A program made the position numbers and the translations under genes. Of a stretch of 64,000 bases of DNA, positions 51,001-63,000 are shown piece after piece. The notes below the pieces were generated by a model that was not told the origin of the DNA, ran no database searches, and saw nothing but the letters and a program-made list of their open reading frames with translations. This DNA comes from Onchocerca volvulus (lineage: Eukaryota; Nematoda; Chromadorea; Rhabditida; Onchocercidae). Each line of letters starts with the position of its first letter. Position 1 is the stretch's first letter. The DNA is taken from the NCBI GenBank assembly GCA_000499405.2, contig HG738138.1:24333097-24397096 (forward strand), in the 5' to 3' direction.

Positions 51001-54000
51001 AATCAAGTCTGTCGATTAGCTCTGTCAATTTATAGGTACTGTCATATATAGTTATTATTTTGTTCAATACCTGCACAAACCAGTTAGATTAATTAGAAAA
51101 TAAATGGTCACTTTTGCGTTATTGGGAAAAATGTGCCAAGTTTCATAAGAACTTTTCGAGACAGTAAAGTTCTGGGGCTTGTTAGGTTCATTTTTTAATG
51201 TTACCTGCTATTTAATGGTTGCAAAATATTACTTCTAAGACATTAATTATTAAAAGTTCCATAATTGATCTCTAACTTTTACCGCTTAAACTTACATCAA
51301 TAGTTCGATCAGCAATTTCTTCCTGTTTTCGTATATGCTTTTTTGTTTTGGGTATTTTTTGACAGTAATATTGGAGTGCTTCGTACATCTGTAACTATTA
51401 ATCATCAATTTTTAATTTTTTCTTTTCCAGACGATGTTTTTTATCATAGCACATAGGATGGAAGTAGTGGACGAGTTTGAAAATAGGAGATAAGTTTGAT
51501 TTTGAATTATATTACATTCGAAATATTTGAGTATTTGAATTATATTTTATTGTTTATATTTTTGGAAACTTCTTTGATTTATTTTTTTGTTAAATAGAAT
51601 CATGGAAACTTATTTCTATTTAAATATCACTACTAACTATGGCATGACATTTCATAAGGTCCCCATCCTCTTCCTTATATTTCATTTGAACTTGTTGCCA
51701 AATAGTTGCTAAAGTTTTCATTTCTTTTTTTGATATGCATTTCCGAAGATAGCTTCGTCGTTGAGTTGCAAGTCCATCGTTGAAAGCTGTTTGAACTTCT
51801 TCGAAAAACTAAAAATAATGTAGTTTTCTGTAAATTATTAAAATTTTTTATTATAAAATTTTTTCTATCAAAAAGGACAAACAGCTGGGAAAGCTAAATA
51901 AACTGCATCTTTTAACAATCACGAAAAAGTATAGTTTCAAAATACTTCCATGACAATTGTGATGTTTGTTTTCTTGGTGTCTTCAAAAGTTACGAGGGAA
52001 ATAGAAAAGTGAAAGTTTACTTTCTATATGAACATACAGTTAAGAATTTTCAGGCAAAAAACCAGTTTATTTTTACTGGTAAATTTTTTCGAGAAAAATT
52101 TGGAAGCAATTAATTTTTAAGATAATTTACCGTATGCCAGCACTTTACTTGTTCCTCATTCATGTCATCTTCGGCTATTTCGCATAAAACCACCATCATC
52201 GACTTACATATCATCTGTAATTGGTTCATTCAGAGATTCCATAAATTTGCAGGATGAATCGGAAGTTAAGTCTGTAGAAAAATGCCTAACAGTGATACAT
52301 AGAAATTTCAAAATAAATTTTTTAATATTTAAAAGTTTGATTTTGAAATGGAATGAAAATCGTTGGGGCGATAAAATCAAATCACTTAGATTGCTCATTT
52401 CTGTAACGATATCATTTTCATTTCTAATTTTATCAATTTCTGAATCAGATCTTCATAACGGTGCCAATCTATATAAATGAAAATGTTTACTGATTAATTT
52501 GAAAATTTGACACTACATTACATTCGAATAGGCACGTGTTTCTATATAGATATATCTACTTTTTTACTTATCCGTATGGACAAACACATTTCCCGCCAAA
52601 AAACTTTAAGAATAAGCATGTTTCCCGCCAAAACGCCTCAAGAGGAAGCATGTTTTCCGCCAAAAAGCTCCGATTAACAGGTAAAAAATAAATACCATTC
52701 AAATCAAACAAGACCATGATCTTGTTTATCGGATTTATAGTTAAAATTGTTGGAATAGCTCTCATGAATTTTTTTATAAGATCCGATCTAAATCGATTCT
52801 GTCTTTTCTTTTTACTGATTGCTCTTTAGTAAATTTTCTAATTATTAAGAATCTGATCTAAATAGCAGTTAGCAACTTTTCCTCAGTATGTGGCTCGTAG
52901 ACGTCGTAAAAAAAATGTCGAGCTCCAATATTACAAATGAATTTGCACATATTATGTGGCTCATCTACATATTCCATGATCATTTTTAATGCTTCTTGAA
53001 AAGAGTTGCAGTGATCGCTGAAATATATTAGTTTTTGTCTTCCATTTTATTGGGAAAAATACAAATAACTAAAAAGTCTATTAAATGGAAAAAAAATGAA
53101 AGAAATTTTAATATCTATCTTAAAATATTAGCATTTTTTTTTTGTATTTTAAACGTATACTTAATCTCCACCCATTTAGGAATCCTACCATAATTTATAC
53201 CATTCTACCATAATTCTACCGTGTTTTACCATTTTATCATGATAATCTGGCAAAACTAACTAAAATCTGTGATCATTGTACAGTGTTTTCTTTTGACAAT
53301 TTTTTCCAAAACTCCAAATTAATCGCATCGGTTCGTATTTTTCGATTGCATAAGCAAATGCTAACTGAATTGTTGTGAGCTATAAAAACCAGAATTTTAA
53401 ATTTTGAAATTTTATTTTTTTTTCATTTTTTATTTCTTTGAATTGTTAGCAAATTTTAATTTTTTCTTTATTTTTATTTTTTGAATTGCTAGCAAATTTT
53501 TATTTGTAGTTAGATTAAATAAAATTGAAGTGTTATAAATAGATTTAGGACGATTCAGTCATGTTAATCATGATGGAACTGTCCCAAATCTGTTGTGTTA
53601 TCATTGAAAATCGAACAATCATGATAAATATCTGATTAAATTCTTCATGAATATCTGATTAAATACATTAGTAAATGGATAAGGATAAATAACTTGACTG
53701 AAAAAAAAGTGAATATTTCTTAGTAAAAACTGATAAACATAATCAATAAAGTAATAATTTCATTATCATTACTTGTAAATCAAGTTTAGCAAGTTGTATC
53801 CAATGACATCGTGCTTGTTGTAGGCTGTTAAATATTATCACTTCTTCTGTATCAACATTATCGATTTCTGTTTCATACTTCTGCAAAATCGATTCTTGAG
53901 TGTCATTTACTTTTTCATTCTACATTCCATCTATCTGATTTTTATTAATTTCTATCCTTGATCTTTGACAATTTTAAGCTTTTTGATAATTTCAACCGTA

Positions 54001-57000
54001 AACAACTTATGTCGAATATTGTGAATCCTCAGAACTTTTTTATTTGTTCTTTTTAGTAGTGTTTTATCTATTTTTGCACTTTTTCGAATGTATTATTATT
54101 AATTGCAAAAAAAAATAATCACTTAGAAAGAGCAACTAAACATAAGTAATATAGGTGATATAAAAGTCATCCAAACTATTTAATAGTTTAAAAAAAAATT
54201 ATGCTAATTTTATTATTTTTATCGATTTTATACTTTTCCACTTATTTTATTTTCTATTTCTCATAGTTGAATTGGATAGAATTAAATTATAGAAATATTT
54301 TTCTATCTTTACCAACTCATTCATTTATTTATTTATTAATTTATCTAACAAGAATTCTAATTAGCAAAAAAAAAAGCTCATAACCAATAACATATGTTCA
54401 TTAGGCTCAAAAAAAAAAAAAACTTAATAATTCTATGAATCCAGAAAGTTCTAAAGAAACAGTCCAATTCAGGTGATGCAGACTGATTAACCACTGAAAG
54501 CACATGTGCAAAAACTTTTTGAACTAACTGAAATTTTTATGTATATTTGAAAAATGCTATTGAAAGTTTCTGAATTTTAAAAATGTTCTTTCTTGAAAGC
54601 ACTTGAAAATTATTATGAAAAAATTTTTTTCCTTTTTTCACCTTAAATATTGATTGTGAAATAAAAAAAAGTAAATATTCATTGAAGTCTTGATTATTTC
54701 TGATGATTGAAATCGAAAAATTATATCTAAATTTATATTAAAGAAATTATTTCTTTGTGGAATATATTTAATATGTTTATGTAAATCTTGATCTAATTAT
54801 TATAAATCTTGATCTAATTGTTATGAACTTTAACCTAATCATTCAAAAAAATTCACAATTATATAACGAGATATGCGAAAATATAAGTTTTTTGAAAGAT
54901 TTCTATATTTTTTTATTTCTAAATACTAATTTTATTAAGTATTTGTCTGGAAAAAAAAATTTTTTTTTTTTTGAATAAAATCAATTTGTAGAGAAAAAAA
55001 AAAGAAAAACTTACTAGATGTGCCACATTCTCATGATACATATTTGTTTATATTGATTATTAACTATGTTTTGGAATTTATATTTAAAAATTGAAGTAGA
55101 AGGAAATGAATACATGTTACCTTTAATGATTTATTTCTGAATAATCTCAACTTCTTTATCAATTATTTAAAAGAAATCTCATCTTTTGGATTGAATTTTT
55201 AACCTAATGGTTAATCAAAAAGAAAATATTTACATCTTCAAAGTCAATTGCAGAACATTAATTAATTAATTTGTTCATGTTTTTACTATTTCTATTTTAA
55301 CGGAAACTTCGCATAAAATATTTCATGTTTTAGAAAAATGATTCGCAATTTTTCAATAAATGACGGATGAAAAATAATTACAATAATTATGTAGCATCAT
55401 TAATTCTTGGTATTTCATTACTGATTAATTTTAACTCTATCATCTTTTTTCCTTAACTTGATAAAATAGTTTTGAAATGATCTATCTCATCATTATCTGA
55501 TCGAAGGCTTGAAAATGCTTACTTTTCAATAATAATTACTTCAAGACCAAAAAGTCAAAGAAAACGAAAGAAAGATGGATGGATAAATGAGGACTAGGCT
55601 TACTAAGCTTAATTTCTTGAGAAGCCATGACTGTAATTTGTACTCTGAGAAACGATATATATATATATATAGACCGATTCGATTCTTCTGATATTATAAA
55701 TCTGGAGAGAATGCTTCTTTGTTTTACTCAAATAAGCAGTATATTTTCGTTTGATTCTACTAAACGTGAGATAGCGTTAATTTTACAGTTACTAATTAAT
55801 ATCGAATTTTAAAAAATTCGTAGCGATTTAGTTTGCCTTAAGTTCATTTTCAATCTTTTTTTTTTGATGAAGTTTGACTTACCTAAGAAAAAGTTATAAA
55901 TTTATTTCTGTTAAATTGTCATTTCATAGATGATGAGGATTAGATTTGATATTAAATAATGTTGATTTTTAGATTTTAGATTAAGCAGCGTTGAGAATGC
56001 TGGGTAAGACTTTAAAAAGTCAAATAATATTAGTTATTTTGATATATGATATGGTTTATTAATTGCTGTTGAAGAGTGCTAAGATATTGAATGATTTAAT
56101 CATATCAGTGAAATTTGATTTTAAGCCAAGAACGGTTAACTTATGGAAATTTTAAGAACTTTTTTAAATATCAAAAAGCGAAATATGCGAAATATGTTTA
56201 AACATTTTAGTCATAAAAGTTATTAGCATACTGTCATATATTTTAAATCTTGTCTAAATTTTTAAAGATTTTTAATATTTTACGAATTGAAAATATTAGA
56301 TTTGAATTTGTTCAATTGTTTTCGTTTTATTTCATGCAGTCCTAATGGTGAGATATTCTTAGATCGAAGCAATTGACGTTAATTTTGTTTTGTTTATTGA
56401 GATAATTTTTAAATCATTTAATAGATTCGCAAAATTATTTTTTTCTTCGGTTATTTATTTAATTGATTATATCGATCATTATTATCTAATGAATATTGCA
56501 ATTATTACGATGATTTCTGTAATCATTATCACGATTACTGCAATTATTTTGTAATTACTGCAATTATTATTATATATTCTGTTAAAGTAGAAATTGCTCT
56601 ATGTATGATCGACATTTGAATTTATAGTATTTTTTTTGCACAAAAAAATATGTCAGTGGTCAGTTCATCCAGTCCTTTCCCATAAATTGCATACCATTTA
56701 AGGTTAAGGTCATATTCACTTCAGTTCTAGAAATATATTTGGAAATATATTTATTTGATAAAATCGTTTTTTTTTTAAAATTTCGTTGAAGTTTTTAATC
56801 GCCTTAAAACATCTTTTATTCTTACTGGTAAATTTTACCAGGTTTTTTTTTTTCGTTTTTTGTTTTTTAACTTGTATTTTTAAATTCCTACTTGCATATT
56901 TTTTTTTTACTATTAGCACTTTTTAGCATTCCAAAGGTCATATAGAAATGAAAAGTATCGTAAAAAGATAATTTTTACTAAAAGATTACAAAAAGTCAAC

Positions 57001-60000
57001 AATAAAACAATATATCACAAGTTCATTTAAAAAAAAAAAACAGGTTTTTGTTCAGATTAAAGACTCGATTGATTACTGATTAATGAGTTTACTTTTCGAA
57101 TGTTTATTTATAAATCATTATTATAATAATTGATTTGCTATTTCGATACGTAATTCTTTAAAATAGAATTTAACAAATAGGGTAAGTGATATCTTTATCA
57201 CCATATTATCATTGGTACACTTTGACATTATTATCATTGTGATTGACATTTTCATTAATGTTGTGATCAGAAAGATCTTCAATTCACTTGCCATATTTGA
57301 CTTTATTCCGCTTCGATGGTTATTATTTCTACAATCAGATTGTAATGTTAATATTGAAATGGTAATATTATCATCTTATCATTATCATTATCATTTTAGA
57401 TGCATTCTATTTTGTTTTATTTTATCTTATAATTTGTTAAATTTTATTTATGAATGATTGGTTAGATGTATTATAATCGATTGAATTGATTCTTTTCATT
57501 CTTTTTCATTTTTCAATTTTCCATTCGTCCAATCGAATGTTGAATGTTTAATTTGTTGATTCATCATCAGCATTAAACTTTTGCCCGTCAATTAGTAAGC
57601 GGAAAAAAAAAAATTATTTCCATTTTTTCTATATCTTTACTGAATGCTGCAAAATTTCACTTCCGTTTTTAATCAAATTTTTTTTTTTTTTTTTTGCTAT
57701 TTTTAATTCAATTATTAGCATTTTTGTTCCAAAATATTTGTTAAGAGAAAGTTCATTTAGAAATCTACCTTAAAAGATGAAAAATCATCATTGCCTCATG
57801 ATATTTTTGTTTGATTATTGATACTTACATCTAAAAAAAATATTGTGATAACAAGTTTTTGGATAAAGTAAAAAACTTTCAATATAAACTTCTAGACTTT
57901 GAGAGAGAGAGAGAGAGAGAACAAGCTTGGGGAAACTTAGGGAATTCATTTAGAAATTCATCTTAGGAGATGAAATATCATCATTGTTTCATGATGTTCA
58001 CTTGATTTTTGATTCGTGCATCTAAGAGATGATCTAATAACAAATTTCTGAATGGATAAAAAATTTCTACTACAGGATTTTTATAGTTTGGGGAGAGATG
58101 ATATTATTTCGAAGTGATCAATATAATTCGAAAAGTCTTAGTTTTGTTATTTTTTCTAGAAGATTATCAGATCATTTTTTATTTTTCTACAAATTCAATA
58201 GATTTTTATGTGTTTGTTTCAGTACTAAATAAACTGCTAAATTGAGCATTTAAATTCCTTAAATTTATTTCTCTTATAATTACAGAATCTTTGAATTTTG
58301 ATCAGAAATTGTTAGTTTTATTCGTAATATGATTAATAATTTTTTTACAAGTTTTCTATTTCACTGATAGAAATTAGTTAGTTGAAAACATATCGCAGAA
58401 AGAATTATTAGAAATTATTTGCAAATTAATATTTTTAAATTTCCACAAATTCAAACGTCATCGCATTGTTACGTATCTGATAATTAATCATTAATTATCA
58501 GTACCGTAATTATATGACTAATTAATATCATCCCATTGATATATTAAATTTAAAATTTTTTTTTTTTTTTTTTGTCAGGAATTTGTTGTGGCTTATTTAG
58601 AGGACGTTTGAAAGATCAAAAGTTTGACATTTTTAAGATTACAACGTTTCTTTCAAGATTATTTCGGAAATTTACTTTACAATCAAACATCAAAAAATCT
58701 TGACATTCATTTAAACGAATGATTGTAAATTTGAAGCATTGAAAATGGAATTATTGATTGCAGTTTTGTAACAAATTTAAATTTATAATTTTTTATTATT
58801 GATATTATATTAAACTTTCAACATGTCGTATAAGATGGAAGAATATTTCAGTATTGCATTTTTATTGCCAAATTTTTCTGAATATTAGATTTTCCGTTCT
58901 AAATTCCACAGATCGTCTATTCTTGCATCCAATGTTATAATGATTTTGAATTCAAGTTACAATATGGAATATGATTCTGTAACTCTACTTTAAACCAGCT
59001 ATTAATTCTAATATCTCAAATAGTTGATTCTGATGCCCCAAGTTCTGATACTTCAGATAGTTGATTCTAATACTCCAATTCGAATATTCCAAGTAGTTGA
59101 TTTGATGCCCAAAATTCTAATACCTCAAGTAATTAATTCTAATACTTCAATTCGAATTATTCAAGGGAATTACACAAAAATTTTGTATGAATTGATGTTG
59201 GCAAGTTTGCTGGGACTGTTTTTAATTGTGCAATTGAAAATTTTGATGTTTATCAATTGTTTAGTAAATTTTAAAGAGATAGGAAGATAAATTCAGGTTT
59301 CTATCAGCACCATCCTTGAACAGAGTGATATATGTTTGTAGCAAAGTAAAGGGAAAGAGGGCAAAGGGTCTTTAAGGTCATCCATCTTAGTGAAGATGCC
59401 ATCAAATTTGTTCAAAAATGATGCCATGTACGATTATAAATCTTTTGTAAATGGTCTTGTCATTTATAAAGATTTTTAATCTTTAAATCTTTTAATTCAA
59501 ATTTAAAGTATTCCATTTTACGTTAAATTTTATTATGAATTTACATCACTTTAATTTCAAATAATTCATTTTATTTATATAGATAAAGCAATGAAAATTA
59601 ATTTAATGATGGTAAAAAATTGGATTTATGTTTGAATATTTGTTGGATTTATTAATTACTCATAATTAATGTGATTTATTTGTTGGATTTATTAATTACT
59701 CATAATTAGTAGATTAATTCAGTGATATCCTTAATCAGCTCATTGGTCGTATAAATAAAACGCCAGATATGTATACTATTTGATACGTGTACTTGAATGA
59801 ATGATAAGTCTTAATAATAATGGACAAGCATGAAAAAGTTTTTTCTTTTTTTTTTTTGTTTTTTTTATCCAAAAATATTCTGGATAAAGAAGGATAATTT
59901 AACGAAGAATAGGTCAAAAGGACAGGTCAGCAAAGGAAAGGTTAAAAGGGACAGATTAGCAATCTTTTGATTCTTTGCTACATTACATATAAACGTATGG

Positions 60001-63000
60001 ATCTGTTGCTAAGTCATTCGAATACGTTAGTGACGTTTTGTCACGTTAATGACGTGTTGTCCGAATATGTTAGTGACGTCTTGTCACGTTAATGACGTAT
60101 TGTCACGCTTGAATTATCATTCGATTAATTCGATGTATGTTATTACATAAGAAATTAAATATGAGCTGTAAACATACAATGACGAGATGAAAAAGAAGAT
60201 GAAATGCCATTTGCAAAACTTGTTTTCCAAATTTTGTCATTAGTACAAGACCCGCGTCGCGTATCTCAGCGATCGCTTCGCCCCATTAGTGATAGGTGCC
60301 AGGTGTGACAAGTGCCAGGTGTGAAATGTTGAAAAGAAAGCTATTATTGCTATATTCGTATTTCCTTTTGCTTTTTTTCGATTGACCTTTTCTTTTTTTT
60401 TTTGTCTTTCGATAGACAGTAGTTCATCTTATAGTTAAAATTTGATATTAAAATATGTTGCGCTTATTTTTCGAAAAAACGATTGACTTGTTTTTGAAGT
60501 GTAAATTCTGGTAAAAAATTTTCAGAGCCGTGAAATAATTCTCTCAAATTTCGAATTTTAAATTTTAGATGTTGTAATAAATTACTTAGAATGAAGGAAG
60601 AATATGGGTTAATAGATTTGAAGTTAGATGGGAATTTGTTTTCACTAAATTGTTTATCTATTTTCACGCATCATTTATAAATCGATTTTTAATTGTTGTT
60701 TGCAATTATCGTGTTGTTATTTTTATGCCAAAATTTATATTCTACTAATCGATTGTGAAATAATCGATTTTGAAATTTTCTTTTTTTTTTTTTTTTTTTT
60801 CTAGAATATTTTAGAATATGAATTAGCTAAATATTTTAAGCTAATACTTAATCTTGATCTAGAATGAAATTGGATCATCGGAAAGCTTTGAATGAACATT
60901 TAGTTTTTAATATGAAATGTTTTTTATTTGTATAATATAAGTTAAATATTATTCATCAGATTATTTCATTGATTTGAGAAATATTAAGTTTATACATGAT
61001 ATGAATTATTATATCAATTTTTTCTTTCTATATGAAGAAAAGAAACGAATAGCTGTTTGTGAAAAGAAGTAATGAATTATAATTATGAGGGGATATGATG
61101 ATGATGATGATGATGAATTGAGATGTTGCTAAGTTTTATCAGTAGTGTTGATCATCATTTGATTAAATAATGATCAGTATTGCTGATGAGTTGATAAGAT
61201 CAGTATTGCTGATGATAAGCTTTTTTTTTTCACACTTCGCAGTAAAAGAATCATATTTGCAAAGTTTGGATAGGATATTCAACAAAGAAGTTATTAATAA
61301 AAAATTTAAACTATTCAGCCATCATTATTTTATCATTAGAAATCTTCATTTCTTGAAATATAATTAATTAAATAGTGAAACAAATGAATTAATCGATAAA
61401 ATTAAATTTATCTCAAAAAAGAAAATTTTGGCATATAGAATTTAGATATATCCACACCTTAAAAATTAACTAGAACGATGTAAATTCAGCATTTTTACCT
61501 GTGAAAAAGGAAATAGTAAATGAAAAGATTAAGTTACAAAAGTCCTTCCAGAGATTTTTTTGAGGATAAAATTAAGGAAATGGTAATGACTTATTCCTAA
61601 TCATGAATGAATAATACGCTATTAAGTCGATAAGTGTTCACGTACGTTCCGTGAATCCACGTGAAAATTTTGTCGCAACTATACAGCTTTGAATTTTTAT
61701 ACTACAATTGGAAGTACAGTTTGCATGCAAAAAAAATGTCGTGGCATATATGTTACTCATAAAATTCATAGCAAGTACAGAATTAGTAGAAATTGAATTA
61801 TCAAAAAATTTTGGAAAATAAATGAATAAAAAGAGACGCTCAATTATTTAACTAAAATTTAAGCGAAATTAGAATTATTTTGTAATTAACAATTGATTTT
61901 ATTTTAATCTTATTGAATACTTACTTTTCATTAAATACTTATTGTAATAAATATTCAATAAAAAATAAGTCGATTTTTCATAATTTTAAAACTTTGCTGC
62001 TGACATCAAAGAAAAATTGCATCAGCAATATTTGGTAATATTTTTCCTGATTCAAATGTAATCATTAATTATATTTCCTCAGATATTTGTGTTATGTTGC
62101 AGAGAGTTTCTTTAAACTTATGAAATAATATTTGAAATTAGTTTTATCGGTATGAATGATTTTTCAAAAATATTCAATTTGCAGAAAGCTCTCAAAGAGC
62201 GAACAGCAGAATGCGATTCGTTGAAAAAAAAGTTGGAAAAATTCGAAAGAGAGCGGTATTTAATTATTATTTCCTTCCTTTTTAATATATAAATTCGATC
62301 TTTAATTTCTCTCTACATAGATGATATTTAAATTAGCAAAATCACAAGAAAAGCTATATGTACCTTTCAAAACCAAGAAAAAAGATAGTTTCATGAAAAA
62401 AATTCAGAAATTTTAGATCTATTTTTTTTGTAAAATACTTCCCCGAAAATATTTCGAAAATCATAAACTCTTTAAGAAAAATTTTCTAAATTTATCAAGT
62501 TTGTTAAGTTATTCAATTTCTTCGTTCCTATATTCATAAATTGTTTGTACTACTTTTTATCTCACTTTCTCTTCTATTTCCTCGTTCCTATTGAGACTAC
62601 GGAGATCATTAATCATAATACTCAATTACTATTATTTCTGGTGAAAAGAATTACACATGTTTTTTGATTGTCATGATAAAACAGGCATTTGAAGTTGATT
62701 TCTGTCAACATAGACTTTTTCGAAAAATTTAGGATTATTTCTTTTAAGTTCAAAGGTCGTAAAAGATAGTCATATAAGTGACAAATAAGTGATTAAATAA
62801 TAAGTAATAAATGATTTCTCTGGAAAAATTATCAGATCATTGAAAACAAAGTTCCAATAAATTAGACGAAAATTGCATGTTTGCAAGAAATATTAGAAAA
62901 AGGGAGATTTTCAGAATAAAGGAATTTTCAAGCCGAGAAACAGGAACTTTTCAATATTTCAGACAACAATGGGAAAATCAGAAACGAGCATTGGAAGCGA

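Larger units (their letters stand above)
53900..62184. other. Remainder of 13-kb intron 14 of the coiled-coil gene
   Basis: No further gene is supported. Contents noted are: (TA)n at 55653-55672; (GA)n at 57901-57920; an irregular minisatellite at 59004-59165; a paired 42-bp repeat with TGACGT motifs at 60019-60105; a GC-rich patch with the palindrome AGCGATCGCT at 60245-60300; and (GAT)n at 61096-61113. Poly-A and poly-T tracts are frequent. Confidence 0.45.
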
